Assembly: GCF_008039565.1 (NCBI RefSeq) | Contig: NZ_VDUX01000003.1 | Coordinates: 186,001-250,000, forward strand | Direction: 5' to 3' | Source: Aeromicrobium terrae | Lineage (GTDB): Bacteria; Actinomycetota; Actinomycetes; Propionibacteriales; Nocardioidaceae | Length of the DNA: 64,000 nucleotides | Notes under the pieces: generated by a model | The model's database searches: none | What the model was told of the DNA's origin: nothing | What the model saw: only the letters and a program-made list of their open reading frames with translations | Part shown: in pieces, positions 17,085 to 27,100 of the stretch | How the letters are laid out: every line of letters begins with the position of its first letter | Position numbering within the stretch: position 1 is the stretch's first letter | Made by a program: the position numbers and the translations under genes

Positions 17085-18050
17085 CTATCGCGTCAGGACG
17101 ATCTTCCCGAACACGTCGCCCTCGGCGACGGCGCGGAGGCCCTCGGCGGCCTGGTCCATGGGGATCTCGCGGTCGATGAGCGGCCGCACGCCGGTGACGT
17201 CGAGGAACTGGGCGAGGCGGTGCAGCTCGTCGCGGGTGCCCATCGTCGAGCCGACGACGCGCTTCTGCTGGAAGAAGATGTACGACAGCTCGGTCGGTGA
17301 GGCGTCGCCCGACGTCGCGCCGGAGACCACCACGGTCCCGCCAGGGCGCAGGGACTTCACCGAGTGCGACCAGGTGGCCTTGCCGACGGTCTCCATCACC
17401 GCGTCCATGCGGACCGGGAGGCGTTCGCCGGTCTCGACGACCTCGTGGGCACCGATGTCGAGCGCGCGCTTGCGCTTGTCCTCGTCGCGGCTGGTGGCGT
17501 AGACGCGGTAGCCCGCGGCACGCGCCAGCATGATGAGCGCCGTGGCCACGCCGCCGCCGGCGCCCTGCACGAGCACCGAGTCGCCCGGGTTGAGGCCGGA
17601 CTGCGTGAAGAGCATGCGGTAGGCCGTGAGCCACGCCGTGGGCAGGCAGGCGGCCTCCGCCAGCGACAGGCCCTCCGGCTTCGGGATCACGTTGTGCCTC
17701 GGGACGGCCACCTTCTCGGCGAACGTGCCCTGGAACTTCTCCGACAGCAGCGACCGCCTGGGGTCGAGCGTCTCGTCGCCGCGCCACGACGGGTCGCTGA
17801 TCACGGCGTGCACGAGCACCTCGTTGCCGTCCTCGTCGAGACCGGCGGCGTCGCAGCCGAGGATCATCGGCAGCGCCTCCTCGCGCAGGCCGACGCCGCG
17901 CAGGCTCCACACGTCGTGATGGTTGATGGAGGCCGCCTTGACCTCCACCGTGGTCCAGCCGTCGGGGACGTCAGGGTCGGGCCGCTCGCCCACCTCCAGT
18001 CCCGCGATCGGGTCGTCCGTGCTGAAACCGGTGGCGTAGACGGCGAACAT
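17085..18050 (-). CDS. Medium-chain alcohol dehydrogenase/quinone oxidoreductase-like protein
   Basis: A 321-aa MDR protein. The N-terminal GroES-like domain has SINHHDVWSLRG, and the Rossmann domain has GAGGGVATALIMLA. The catalytic zinc ligands of true alcohol dehydrogenases are missing and the structural-zinc cysteine cluster is absent, placing it among zinc-independent NADPH quinone/enone reductases. R and K residues after the second strand (TSRDEDKRKRA) suggest NADPH. The Shine-Dalgarno is AGGAGCTCG. It lies 10 nt downstream of the malic enzyme gene on the same strand and may share its transcript. Confidence 0.88.
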   Translation of the reverse strand: MFAVYATGFSTDDPIAGLEVGERPDPDVPDGWTTVEVKAASINHHDVWSLRGVGLREEALPMILGCDAAGLDEDGNEVLVHAVISDPSWRGDETLDPRRSLLSEKFQGTFAEKVAVPRHNVIPKPEGLSLAEAACLPTAWLTAYRMLFTQSGLNPGDSVLVQGAGGGVATALIMLARAAGYRVYATSRDEDKRKRALDIGAHEVVETGERLPVRMDAVMETVGKATWSHSVKSLRPGGTVVVSGATSGDASPTELSYIFFQQKRVVGSTMGTRDELHRLAQFLDVTGVRPLIDREIPMDQAAEGLRAVAEGDVFGKIVLTR

Positions 18051-18060
18051 CGAGCTCCTG

Positions 18061-19260
<1,200 letters not shown>

Positions 19261-19588
19261 GAGGTCGGGATTCTGTGAGGTTCCAGTCGGTCCACGAACC
19301 GGTGGGTCCGGGTGCGGCTCTCGGGGGCCGCGGGCCCGCCGCAGCGGAGCCGGAGAGGGATGTGAAGCCCGACGTTCAGTCTGTCACAGGGCGGCCGCGC
19401 CCTGACCGCTCGGGGCAGAAAGTGTGGTTCGTCTCCGCAGGTCGGGTGCGGGGCGTGTGACCGATTCGACAGGTGGCCGACAAGGCGAACCCTTGTTTAT
19501 CACCGCAATTGTTGAAACCATGATCATGCGGCCGTGCGCCACCTGCGCAGCGTGCCGTAAATCCACCATCGGGAAGGAGAAGATCGTC
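19261..19588 (+). other. Gene-free 328-nt region upstream of whiB1
   Basis: It separates the divergent malic enzyme and whiB1 genes. It contains a CRP-like half match, TGTGA-N6-CGACA at 19456-19471, against the TGTGA-N6-TCACA consensus known to control whiB1 in mycobacteria. It also contains an AT-richer stretch around 19493-19525 likely to hold the whiB1 promoter. An in-frame extension of whiB1 exists here, but its composition is unlike a WhiB N-terminus. I see no other gene. Confidence 0.5.
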
Positions 19589-19840
19589 ATGGACTGGCGC
19601 CATCACAGCGCATGCCTCGACGAGGACCCTGAGCTCTTCTTCCCCATCGGCAACACCGGCCCTGCCATCCTTCAGATCGAAGAGGCCAAGGTCGTCTGCC
19701 GTCGTTGTGACGTCCGCGACCAGTGCCTGCAGTGGGCCCTCGAGTCCGGTCAGGATCATGGCGTCTGGGGAGGCATGAGCGAGGACGAACGTCGCGCGCT
19801 CAAGCGTCGCAACGCACGGGCACGTATTCGTACGGCCTGA
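19589..19840 (+). CDS. whiB1: WhiB-family [4Fe-4S] transcription factor, WhiB1 orthologue
   Basis: 83 aa beginning MDWRHHSACLDEDPELFFP. The four cluster cysteines are C9, C37, C40 and C46. The beta-turn motif GVWGGMSEDERR and the basic tail KRRNARARIR follow. Length and sequence match WhiB1, the NO-sensitive, essential partner of the primary sigma factor in mycobacteria. The start is fixed by a GGGAAGGAG Shine-Dalgarno. A PdtaS-type kinase gene is next, as beside whiB1 in Mycobacterium. Confidence 0.95.
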   Translation: MDWRHHSACLDEDPELFFPIGNTGPAILQIEEAKVVCRRCDVRDQCLQWALESGQDHGVWGGMSEDERRALKRRNARARIRTA

Positions 19841-19856
19841 GCACTCGCAGCCACGA

Positions 19857-19880
19857 CCCCGCACCGTCCGGTGCGGGGTT
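19857..19880 (+). terminator. Intrinsic terminator of whiB1
   Basis: A 9-bp perfect GC-rich stem (CCCCGCACC/GGTGCGGGG) with a GTCC loop, followed by TT. It starts 16 nt after the whiB1 stop. Confidence 0.8.
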
Positions 19881-19897
19881 CGTCATGTCACGGGGGT

Positions 19898-20022
19898 GTC
19901 GGTTTACCCGGTTAAGTGGGTAAACCGACGGCGCGCGTCGACGTCCCACGGCAAACCTGCACACCTCATGGCAAATTTGCCGGGTGATGTGTCGGTTTAC
20001 CCACTTAACCGGGTAAACCGAC
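19898..20022. repeat. Intergenic long inverted-repeat element, copy A
   Basis: Two perfect 32-bp inverted arms (19898-19929 and 19991-20022) are separated by 61 bp. Each arm is itself a near-palindrome with ends GGTTTACCC and GGGTAAACC. The centre holds the perfect 12-bp palindrome GGCAAATTTGCC (19970-19981), followed by a GATGTGTC block. It sits between convergent whiB1 and pdtaS. A second copy, with different but still complementary arms, is at 29995-30094. No ORF or transposase lies within it. Confidence 0.9.
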
Positions 20023-20030
20023 CATGCCGA

Positions 20031-21440
20031 TCACACCGTCAGGGAGATGGCGACGGTGGTGCCGCCGCGGGGGCGCTGCTCGAACGCGAGCGTGCCGCCC
20101 AGCTCGGTCTCCACGAGCGTGCTGACGATCGACAGGCCGAGGCTCTCACTGACGTCGAAGTCCTTCGGCAGACCCACGCCGTCGTCGGTGACGCGCAGCC
20201 GCAGCCGGTCGCGGATCCGGTTCACCGCCACCGTGAGCCGCCCGCCGCGCTCGGGGAACGCGTGCTGCGCGGCGTTCTGGATGAGCTCGGTGAGCACCAT
20301 GGCCAGCGGCGTCGCGATCTCCCCGCGGACCAGCCCGAACGTGCCGATCCGCTCGGCCACGACGCCCTCGCCGGCGACGTCGAGCACCGTGCGCAGGAGC
20401 CGGTCGGCGATCTCGTCGAACGACACCTGCTCGTCGAACGACTGGCTGAGGGTCTCGTGCACGACGGCGATCGACCCGACCCGCCGGACGGCCTCCTCCA
20501 GGGCGGCCCGCGCCTCGGGCACGTCCATGCGGCGGCCCTGCAGCCGGAGCAGCGCCGCGACGGTCTGCAGGTTGTTCTTGACCCGGTGGTGGATCTCCCG
20601 GATCGTCGCCTCCTTCGAGACGAGCTCCCGCTCGCGGAGCCGCAGCTCGGTGACGTCGCGCAGCAGGACCACGGCGCCGTCGGACCGGCTCTCGGTGGTG
20701 AGCGGGATGACGCGCAGGAGCACGAACGCGCGCGCGTTCTCGATCTCCGCCTCGCCGGGCGACGTCCCGGTGAGGAGCCCGCGGGCGCCGCGGTCGGTGG
20801 GCCGGCGGTCGACGAGACCGGACGTGACGTCGGCGAGGTTCGAGTCGACCAGGTCGCCGCTGAGCCCCAGCCGACGGTAGGCGGACAGCGCGTTGGGGCT
20901 CGCGTAGGTGACCGAGCCGGTGGCGTCGGTGCGGATGAACCCGTCGCCGACCCGGAGGGAGTCGGCGAGGTCGGACCGCGGCCCGGGCAGGGGGAACTCG
21001 CCACGGTGGATCATCTGCACGAGGTCGTCGGCCGCCTGCCGGTACGTGACCTCGAGCGCTCCCCCGCCGCGTCCGGAGCCCGCTGCCGCCCGGATGGCCA
21101 GGACGGCCATGGCGTCGCTCTCACCCGGGACCGGCACCAGCCGCTCGTCGTCGTGCTCCGCGATGCGCCCGGACACCATGACCTCGTCCAGGGCATGGGA
21201 GCCGCTCGTCGGCACGAACGTGCCCACGACGTCCTCCAGCAGCGTCGTCGGACCCGTGGTGGGGCGGATCTGCGCGGCCGCCCACATGCCCTTGGACTCC
21301 GCGTCCGGGAGCCACAGCACGAGGTCGGCGAAGGCCAGGTCGGCGATGATCTGCCAGTCGGTCACCAGCGCGTGCAGCCGGGCGACGTCGCCGGCGGACA
21401 ACGTCGTCTGGAAACGCGCGATGTCGTCCAGCGTGGGCAC
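20031..21440 (-). CDS. pdtaS: PdtaS-type sensor histidine kinase
   Basis: 469 aa and soluble, with no transmembrane segment. Order: an N-terminal GAF-like domain (about 10-150), a PAS-like domain (about 160-270), a HisKA_2 dimerisation/phosphotransfer region with H in IREIHHRVKNNLQTV (about residue 286), and HATPase_c with an N-box TELIQNAAQH and DDGVGLP. In mycobacteria PdtaS phosphorylates PdtaR, an RNA-binding ANTAR regulator; no pdtaR is in this window. Its GTG start is 6 nt after a TACCCT -10, predicting a leaderless mRNA. Confidence 0.92.
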   Translation of the reverse strand: MPTLDDIARFQTTLSAGDVARLHALVTDWQIIADLAFADLVLWLPDAESKGMWAAAQIRPTTGPTTLLEDVVGTFVPTSGSHALDEVMVSGRIAEHDDERLVPVPGESDAMAVLAIRAAAGSGRGGGALEVTYRQAADDLVQMIHRGEFPLPGPRSDLADSLRVGDGFIRTDATGSVTYASPNALSAYRRLGLSGDLVDSNLADVTSGLVDRRPTDRGARGLLTGTSPGEAEIENARAFVLLRVIPLTTESRSDGAVVLLRDVTELRLRERELVSKEATIREIHHRVKNNLQTVAALLRLQGRRMDVPEARAALEEAVRRVGSIAVVHETLSQSFDEQVSFDEIADRLLRTVLDVAGEGVVAERIGTFGLVRGEIATPLAMVLTELIQNAAQHAFPERGGRLTVAVNRIRDRLRLRVTDDGVGLPKDFDVSESLGLSIVSTLVETELGGTLAFEQRPRGGTTVAISLTV

Positions 21441-21446
21441 GTCATC

Positions 21447-21452
21447 AGGGTA
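21447..21452 (-). promoter_or_regulatory. -10 element of pdtaS
   Basis: TACCCT on the minus strand, 6 nt before the GTG start codon. Confidence 0.5.
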
Positions 21453-21487
21453 GTGCGGACTTTGGGCCGTCCCCGGCGTCTGGCACC

Positions 21488-22414
21488 ATGGCCACGATGT
21501 CCGAGGCGTACTGGCTGGCAGTGATGCAATCCGGTCGCGAGGTGCCGGCCGACCGGTCCCTCGACGAGCTCACCGTGGACCTGGTCGAGATGCTCGGCCA
21601 CCCGAACCCGCGCCTTCGCGAGGACCTGGCCTACCCGCTGCTGACCACCTGGATCGGCAACGGCGTCTACGACGACCTGCTCACCGGCCTGGGCGACGGC
21701 ATCGTCCCGGGGCTCCGCTACGGGTTGGGGCACGACGGCGACGTCTCGGTGATCCGGCGCAGCTACAGCGCACTGATGCTGGCCGAGATCATCGGCCGCG
21801 ACAACGACCAGCACCTGCTGCCGGAGTCGTCGGTGCTCGACTGGGGAGACCGCGCCACCAGCTGGTACATCCGCGAGCAGGACCACCGCGGCTGGATCCC
21901 CGAGCAGGGCTGGGCGCACGCGATCGCGCACGGCGCCGACCTGCTCGCGGCGCTCGCCCGCTCCCGGCACTTCGGCCGGCTGGAGCTCACCGTGCTCCTC
22001 GACGTCATCGCCGACCGCGTGCTGACGCCGACGTCCTACATCTGGCGGCACGGTGAGGACGACCGCCTCGCCTATGCCGTCATGACGCTCCTGCACCGCA
22101 ACGCCCTCGACCCGGGCATCGTCGAGCCGTGGCTCAACCGGCTGGGCCAGGGCATCAAGCCGCCGCGCACCCGCGGGCACCTGGAGGCGGAGTGGCCGTC
22201 GCCGTCGGCGGGCAACACGTCCGGGTTCCTGCGCGCGCTGCACCTGCAGCTGGCGCTCGGCGTGCAGGGCCGCGCCGACCTGCGCAGCGACGAGGAGCTG
22301 TTCGCCGAGCAGCCGGCCCACCGCGCCGACCTGCTGCTCGCCGTGCTCGACCAGATCCGCGCCGAGAGCCCATGGCTGTACCGCCCCACGACGCGCGCCA
22401 AGCCGGTCGAGTGA
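21488..22414 (+). CDS. DUF2785 domain protein
   Basis: 308 aa, soluble and rich in helices. It contains an acidic N-terminal segment, HPNPRLREDLAYPLL, and the WGWI-like segment DHRGWIPEQGWAHAIAHGADL, which I associate with DUF2785, a family of unknown function. HEAT-like helical repeats are plausible. There is a second possible start at the ATG 9 nt downstream. It is divergent from pdtaS and upstream of a ThDP enzyme. No role can be assigned from context. Confidence 0.8.
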   Translation: MATMSEAYWLAVMQSGREVPADRSLDELTVDLVEMLGHPNPRLREDLAYPLLTTWIGNGVYDDLLTGLGDGIVPGLRYGLGHDGDVSVIRRSYSALMLAEIIGRDNDQHLLPESSVLDWGDRATSWYIREQDHRGWIPEQGWAHAIAHGADLLAALARSRHFGRLELTVLLDVIADRVLTPTSYIWRHGEDDRLAYAVMTLLHRNALDPGIVEPWLNRLGQGIKPPRTRGHLEAEWPSPSAGNTSGFLRALHLQLALGVQGRADLRSDEELFAEQPAHRADLLLAVLDQIRAESPWLYRPTTRAKPVE

Positions 22415-22434
22415 GGTCGAGGTTGACCGGGCAG

Positions 22435-22440
22435 TAACCT
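22435..22440 (+). promoter_or_regulatory. -10 element of the ThDP enzyme gene
   Basis: TAACCT, 6 nt before the ATG, the same leaderless geometry as at hom and pdtaS. Confidence 0.5.
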
Positions 22441-22446
22441 GCGAAC

Positions 22447-24138
22447 ATGACGCAGGCTGACGATCAGACCACCGAGAGCGCCACGACCGACGTCCACGGC
22501 GGGATCCTCGCCCTCGACGTCGCGCGGGCGCACGGGGTCGATGCCATGTTCACCCTCTCGGGTGCGCACGTGTTCCCCATGTACGACGCGGCGGTGAAGA
22601 CCGAGCCGAACGTGCCGATCATCGACGTCCGGCACGAGCCGACCGCCGTGTTCGCCGCCGAGGCGATCGGCAAGCTGACCCGCACGCCCGGCCTCGCCGT
22701 GCTGACGGCGGGCCCCGGCGTCACGAACGGCGTGAGCCCGGTGGCGCAGGCGAGCTTCGCCGGGTCGCCGCTCGTGGTGATCGGCGGTCGCGCCCCGGCC
22801 GGCCGCTGGGGCAGCGGCAGCCTGCAGGAGATCGACCAGCCGCCGATCTTCACCACCATCACCAAGTCGGCCGCCACGGCACACGCCGTCGAGGACATCG
22901 CGCCCACCATCGACGAGGCGTTCACGCTGGCCGGCTCGTCGCACCGCGGCCCGACGTTCGTCGACATCCCGATGGACCAGTTCTTCGCGAGCGCGCCCGC
23001 CGCATCGTCGGCCGGCAACACCACCGCGGCGATCGAGCCCGACGGCGACGACCTCCGCCGCGTCGCCGAGCTGATCCGCGGCGCCGAACGACCCGTCCTG
23101 GTGCTCGGCACCGACGTGTGGGCCGACCACGCCGAGGAGGCCGCGCTGCGCTTCGTCGAGGAGACCGGCATGCCGGTCCTCGCCAACGGCATGGGCCGCG
23201 GCATCGTGCCCGGCGGCCACCCGCAGCTGGTGACCAAGGCACGCTCGGCGTCGTTCAACCAGGCCGACCTGGTGATCGTCGTCGGCACGCCGCTCGACTT
23301 CCGCCTCGGCTACGGCGTCTTCGGCGGGAAGGACGGCGGCACCCCGGCCCGGACCGTCCACATCGCCGACTCCCCCGGGCAGGTCTCGCAGCACGCCGAG
23401 CTCGCCGCGTCGGCGTCCGGCGACCTCACCGCGGTCTTCACGGGCATCTACGACGCGTTGACCGCCCCCGCCGAGCACGGGCGCCGTCCCGACTGGACGC
23501 CGTGGCTCCAGTCACTGCAGACCGAGGTCGCCGCGGCCAACGCGCGCGACGACGAGCTGCTGAAGGCCGAGGCCGACCCGATCCACCCGGCCCGCATCTA
23601 CGGCGAGCTGCTCCCCCGCCTCGCGGACGACGCGATCGTCATCGGCGACGGCGGCGACTTCGTGTCGTTCGCGGGCAAGTTCGTCGAGCCGCAGCGCCCC
23701 GGCGGCTGGCTCGACCCCGGCCCGTACGGCTGCCTCGGCGCCGGCATGGGAGCGGCGATGGCCGCGCGCCTCACCCGGCCCTCCGCGCAGGTCGTCCTGC
23801 TCTACGGCGACGGCGCCGCCGGCATGTCGCTGGTCGACGTCGACACCCTCGTCCGCCACAACCTGCCGGTCGTGATGGTCGTCGGCAACAACTCGGCCTG
23901 GGGCCTGGAGAAGGGCCCGATGCAGCTCCTCTACGGCTACGACGTCGCCGCCGACCTCGCCCCGAGCACCCGCTACGACCAGGTCGTCACGGCGCTCGGC
24001 GGTGGCGGCGAGATGGTCACCGACCCGCGCGAGATCGGTCCGGCCCTGGACCGCGCGTTCGCGTCCGGCGTCCCGTACCTGGTCAACGTCATCACCGACG
24101 TGAACGCCGCGTACCCCCGCAACACGCTCGGTGTCTGA
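22447..24138 (+). CDS. Thiamine diphosphate-dependent enzyme, acetolactate synthase-like
   Basis: 563 aa with the three-domain POX/ALS layout. The N-terminal Pyr domain has activating E64 in VRHEPTAVFAAEA and the TAGPGVTNG loop. A central Rossmann-like domain (about 195-330) follows. The C-terminal PP domain has the cofactor motif GDGAAG ending in NNSAW. Candidate activities are acetolactate synthase, oxalyl-CoA decarboxylase or a related lyase; the sequence does not decide. No small regulatory subunit gene is adjacent, which argues against the biosynthetic IlvB role. The GNAT gene overlaps its end. Confidence 0.88.
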   Translation: MTQADDQTTESATTDVHGGILALDVARAHGVDAMFTLSGAHVFPMYDAAVKTEPNVPIIDVRHEPTAVFAAEAIGKLTRTPGLAVLTAGPGVTNGVSPVAQASFAGSPLVVIGGRAPAGRWGSGSLQEIDQPPIFTTITKSAATAHAVEDIAPTIDEAFTLAGSSHRGPTFVDIPMDQFFASAPAASSAGNTTAAIEPDGDDLRRVAELIRGAERPVLVLGTDVWADHAEEAALRFVEETGMPVLANGMGRGIVPGGHPQLVTKARSASFNQADLVIVVGTPLDFRLGYGVFGGKDGGTPARTVHIADSPGQVSQHAELAASASGDLTAVFTGIYDALTAPAEHGRRPDWTPWLQSLQTEVAAANARDDELLKAEADPIHPARIYGELLPRLADDAIVIGDGGDFVSFAGKFVEPQRPGGWLDPGPYGCLGAGMGAAMAARLTRPSAQVVLLYGDGAAGMSLVDVDTLVRHNLPVVMVVGNNSAWGLEKGPMQLLYGYDVAADLAPSTRYDQVVTALGGGGEMVTDPREIGPALDRAFASGVPYLVNVITDVNAAYPRNTLGV

Positions 24139-24649
24139 CCTGCTCCTGCGTCGGGCCCGACCCGACGAGGCAGCGGCGGTCGGAGCGCTGACGGTGGCCG
24201 GCTACGACGCGAACGGGTACCTGGTGCGACCCGACGGGAGCCGCGACCACGACTACGCCGCCGTGCTCGGCGACGGCGCGACGCGGGCGGACGATGCCGT
24301 CGTCATGGTCGCCGTGGACGCCGACGCTCCGGACACGCTGCTCGGCACCGTCACCTGGTGCCCGGAGGGCTCGTCGTTGCGCGAGCTCGCCGTCCGCGAC
24401 GACCAGGGCGAGTTCCGCATGCTCACCGTCGCCCCCGAGGCCCGGCGCCGGGGTGTCGGTGCGGCGCTGCTCGACTGGTGCGTCACGGAGGCGCGGTCCA
24501 CCGGCCTGCGGGAGATCGTGCTGAGCACCTTGCCCGAGATGACGGACGCCCATCGCCTGTACGAGTCGCGCGGATTCCGCCACCGTCCGGAGCTCGACTG
24601 GGAGCCGCTCGACGGCGTCGTGCTCTGGGGCTTCTCGCTCTCGCTCTGA
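24131..24649 (+). CDS. GNAT family N-acetyltransferase
   Basis: 172 aa. The acetyl-CoA pyrophosphate loop is in LTVAPEARRRGVGAALLDWC (R/QxxGxG/A type), with a C-terminal ESRGFRH that is the usual beta6-beta7 signature. The substrate is unknown. The GTG start overlaps the ThDP gene by 8 bp, so the two are translationally coupled. Confidence 0.9.
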   Translation: MSDLLLRRARPDEAAAVGALTVAGYDANGYLVRPDGSRDHDYAAVLGDGATRADDAVVMVAVDADAPDTLLGTVTWCPEGSSLRELAVRDDQGEFRMLTVAPEARRRGVGAALLDWCVTEARSTGLREIVLSTLPEMTDAHRLYESRGFRHRPELDWEPLDGVVLWGFSLSL

Positions 24650-24680
24650 GCGGATCAGCAGCGCGTGCCAGAGTGTGGCC

Positions 24681-25061
24681 ATGGCTGAACCACGCAGCGC
24701 CACCGTCACGCACACCGTCTCCGACGCCGACACCGCCGCAGCGCTGGGCAGCGGCGACCTCGCCGTGCTCGGCACGCCGCGCCTCGTCGCGTGGTGCGAG
24801 GAGGCGACCTGCGCCGCGCTGGACCTCGACCCGGCGAGCACCAGCGTCGGCACCCGGGTCGACGTCGAGCACCTGGCGGCCTCGCCGGTGGGCGCGGAGG
24901 TCACCGCCACCGCCACGCTCGTGCACGAGGACGGCCGGCTCCTGCGGTTCCAGGTCGTCGCGCACGACGCGGGCGGCACCCTGCTGGGCACCGGGGAGAT
25001 CCGCCGGGTCGTCGTGGACCGTGAGCGGTTCCTGGCGCGGGTGCCCGGTGTGGGAGACTAG
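24681..25061 (+). CDS. Hotdog-fold thioesterase (FlK-like)
   Basis: 126 aa. The central hotdog helix contains WCEEATCAAL, and the following strands carry SVGTRVDVEHLAASPVG. The Glu in the helix and the His of VEHLA fit the catalytic pair of the fluoroacetyl-CoA thioesterase-like family. Its physiological substrate is unknown. I use the ATG at 24681, which is 6 nt after a CAGAGT box; an in-frame GTG lies two codons earlier. Confidence 0.87.
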   Translation: MAEPRSATVTHTVSDADTAAALGSGDLAVLGTPRLVAWCEEATCAALDLDPASTSVGTRVDVEHLAASPVGAEVTATATLVHEDGRLLRFQVVAHDAGGTLLGTGEIRRVVVDRERFLARVPGVGD

Positions 25062-25097
25062 GACGTCCCGACAGCGTCATCAGGTGGGGAGGATCCC

Positions 25098-25172
25098 ATG
25101 GGCAAGACCGGCCGCAAGCGCCGCGCGCGTCGCAAGAAGAGCGCGAACCACGGCAAGCGCCCCAACGCTTGA
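25098..25172 (+). CDS. Ribosomal protein bL37 (24-aa actinobacterial subunit)
   Basis: A 24-codon gene encoding a very basic peptide that begins MGKTGRKRRARRKK and ends ANHGKRPNA. The C-terminal ANHGKRPN block matches bL37, the 24-residue protein seen in mycobacterial 50S structures and encoded next to the SigH/RshA genes there. Here it also lies next to the sigma/anti-sigma pair. A strong GGGGAGGA Shine-Dalgarno and a terminator just after the stop support a real gene. It is too short for ordinary ORF callers. Confidence 0.92.
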   Translation: MGKTGRKRRARRKKSANHGKRPNA

Positions 25173-25180
25173 CACACGAA

Positions 25181-25205
25181 GACCCCCGTCACCGCGACGG
25201 GGGTC
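25181..25205. terminator. Terminator between bL37 and the anti-sigma gene
   Basis: A 10-bp perfect stem GACCCCCGTC/GACGGGGGTC with loop ACCGC, followed on the plus strand by CTTCTCTGTCT. It lies between convergent genes and can serve both. Confidence 0.85.
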
Positions 25206-25214
25206 CTTCTCTGT

Positions 25215-25487
25215 CTACTGCTGCCGGCGGCTCTGGGTGATCTGCACCTCGACGGTGCGGATCGAGTAGAGCACCTTCTCGCGCAGCGGCTGCGGGGCGA
25301 CCTCGGAGCACGAGCGCGAGACGAGCGCCTTGACCACGCGCTCGAGGTCGTACTCGGTCAGGCAGTGCGAGCAGCTGTCGATGTGCGCCTGGATCTCGGA
25401 GACCGTGGCGGAGTCGATCTCCTCGTCGATGAAGGCGTACAGGTTCTGCAGGGCCTTCTCGCAGTCGGGTCCGTCGCAGGGGCTCAT
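25215..25487 (-). CDS. Zinc-binding redox-sensing anti-sigma factor (RsrA/RshA type)
   Basis: 90 aa. The ZAS motif HIDSCSHC (H35, C39, C42) and additional cysteines C4, C9 and C60 match RsrA/RshA, which bind SigR/SigH in the reduced, zinc-loaded state and release it on thiol oxidation. It overlaps the sigma gene by 4 bp (ATGA), giving stoichiometric synthesis. The adjacent bL37 gene reproduces the mycobacterial order. Confidence 0.94.
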   Translation of the reverse strand: MSPCDGPDCEKALQNLYAFIDEEIDSATVSEIQAHIDSCSHCLTEYDLERVVKALVSRSCSEVAPQPLREKVLYSIRTVEVQITQSRRQQ

Positions 25488-26125
25488 GCGTTCTCACCTG
25501 CTCCCGTGGTGACGGCCATGCCGCGCTCGCGCGCGTAGTCGGCGAGCCGCTCGCGCAGCTGCCGGCGACCGCGGTGCAGCCGCGACATCACCGTGCCGAT
25601 GGGCGTGTCCATGATCTCGGCGATCTCCTTGTACGGGAATCCCTCGACGTCGGCGAGGTAGACCGCGTAGCGGAAGTCTTCCGGCAGCGCCTGCAGGGCG
25701 TCCTTGACGTCGCTGTCGGGCAGGTGCTCGAGCGCCTCCATCTCGGCGGACTTGAGCCCGGACGAGCTGTGGGACTCGGCGGCGGCGACCTGCCAGTCCT
25801 CGATCTCGTCGGTGACCTGCTGCGGCTGGCGCTGCTTCTTGCGGTACGAGTTGATGTACGTGTTGGTCAGGATGCGGTACAGCCACGCCTTGAGGTTGGT
25901 GCCGGGCGTGAACTGGTGGAAGGCGCTGAACGCCTTCGCGTACGTCTCCTGGACGAGGTCCTCGGCGTCCTGGGGGCTGCGGGTCATGCGCAGGCCGGCG
26001 GAGTAGAGCTGGTCCAGGAAGGGCAGGGCGTCGGCCTCGAACCGGGCCTGGCGTTGTTCAGGCGTCTCGGTCTCGAGGTCGATCTCAGGAAGCTGTGCCC
26101 CTTCTGAGGGCGAGGTGTCGGTCAT
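25484..26125 (-). CDS. sigR: ECF sigma factor of the SigR/SigH thiol-stress type
   Basis: 213 aa. Region 2 includes [14 protein letters not shown] and [13 protein letters not shown]. Region 4 includes [44 protein letters not shown]. Pairing with the RsrA-type gene identifies it as the thiol-oxidative-stress sigma factor. The MTDTSPS start is chosen because a TAGGCT box lies 8 nt upstream; a longer frame upstream lacks support. I found no GGGAAT/GTT autoregulatory promoter directly upstream. Confidence 0.94.
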   Translation of the reverse strand: MTDTSPSEGAQLPEIDLETETPEQRQARFEADALPFLDQLYSAGLRMTRSPQDAEDLVQETYAKAFSAFHQFTPGTNLKAWLYRILTNTYINSYRKKQRQPQQVTDEIEDWQVAAAESHSSSGLKSAEMEALEHLPDSDVKDALQALPEDFRYAVYLADVEGFPYKEIAEIMDTPIGTVMSRLHRGRRQLRERLADYARERGMAVTTGAGENA

Positions 26126-26133
26126 CGTGCCCC

Positions 26134-26139
26134 AGCCTA
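26134..26139 (-). promoter_or_regulatory. Possible -10 element of sigR
   Basis: TAGGCT on the minus strand, 8 nt before the ATG, which would give a leaderless or near-leaderless mRNA. A GGAGTAGG purine run also overlaps here, so a conventional leader remains possible. Confidence 0.4.
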
Positions 26140-26231
26140 CTCCGGGGCGCAGACGGACGTCGGGGCGCTGAGCAGCGGTTGGACGTTCGGGACACGCGAG
26201 CATGTCTAGTGGAACGAGGCGCCGGTGCCGC

Positions 26232-26966
26232 CTATTCCGAGGCGCCGTCCTCGAGGGGGATCGGCTGGACGAGCTCGGGGCCGTTGTTGCGCACGTTGTT
26301 GACCGCCTTGGAGACCGGCCAGGCGTCCAGCAGACCGGGCGCCGCGGGGACCAGGAGGCCGAGCAGCTCGTCGGTGGGGTGTGGGGCCGGGTCGAGCCAG
26401 GCGTCCAGGTCGTCGGGCTGCACGAGCAGGGGCATCCGGTCGTGCAGGTGGCCGAGGTCGTCGGTGGCCGACGTGGTGAGGATCGTGAAGGTGATCAGCC
26501 AGTCGGCGTCGTCCGACTCCTTCCAGAACTCGTACAGGCCGGCCATCGCGAGCACGGAGCGGTCCTTGGGCGTGATGAAGAACGGCTGCTTGGGCTGCTT
26601 GCTGCCCTTCAGCGCGGGCTCGCCGCCGGCGTACCACTCGTAGTAGCCGTCGGCCGGGACGATCGCGCGGCGCCGGGCGAACGCCTTCTTGAACGCCGGC
26701 TTCTCGGCCACCGTCTCGCTGCGGGCGTTGATCATGCGGTTGCCGATCTTGCGGTCCTTGGCCCAGCTGGGAACCAGCCCCCACGTGGCGGTGAGCGCCT
26801 CCCGATGCTCTCCGTCGTCGGTGGAGCGCGTGATGACGAGTGGCGCCTCCTTGGTGGGCGCCATGTTGTAGTCCGGCTCCAGCTCGACGAACGAGTTGGC
26901 CAGCTCGACCCCGAACGCGTCGTTCAGCGACGCCGAGGTCTGCGTCGTGGCATAGCGACCGCACAT
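26232..26966 (-). CDS. SOS response-associated peptidase (SRAP/HMCES-YedK family)
   Basis: 244 aa beginning MCGRYATT. After Met removal, C2 is the nucleophile that forms a thiazolidine link with abasic sites in single-stranded DNA. Other active-site residues are N80 (NRMINARSE), E110 (DGYYEW) and H175 (HDRMP). The family protects abasic sites and can self-release. In-frame extension upstream runs through a repeat (RSLSLSKG peptide) and is not real. Confidence 0.95.
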   Translation of the reverse strand: MCGRYATTQTSASLNDAFGVELANSFVELEPDYNMAPTKEAPLVITRSTDDGEHREALTATWGLVPSWAKDRKIGNRMINARSETVAEKPAFKKAFARRRAIVPADGYYEWYAGGEPALKGSKQPKQPFFITPKDRSVLAMAGLYEFWKESDDADWLITFTILTTSATDDLGHLHDRMPLLVQPDDLDAWLDPAPHPTDELLGLLVPAAPGLLDAWPVSKAVNNVRNNGPELVQPIPLEDGASE

Positions 26967-27026
26967 GCGGCCAGACTCCCACAGCGTTCCGACTCCCATG
27001 GTCGTTGATCCTGTCGAAGCGACTCC

Positions 27027-27041
27027 TTTCGACAAGCTCAA
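27027..27041. repeat. 15-mer dispersed repeat, copy 1
   Basis: TTTCGACAAGCTCAA, identical to one arm of the palindrome at 38333-38379. Here only a short partner arm (TGTCGAA at 27012-27018) is present. It lies in the gap upstream of the SRAP gene. Confidence 0.75.
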
Positions 27042-27100
27042 GGAACGGGAGCTGCCGACCCGGTCTCGCGTCCACCCCTGGAGGCGCGGGACCGGGCCGG

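Noticed and set aside
19456-19471. CRP site for whiB1
   Set aside because: Only one half-site (TGTGA) is good; the second half matches at 3 of 5 positions, so it is noted but not called as a site.
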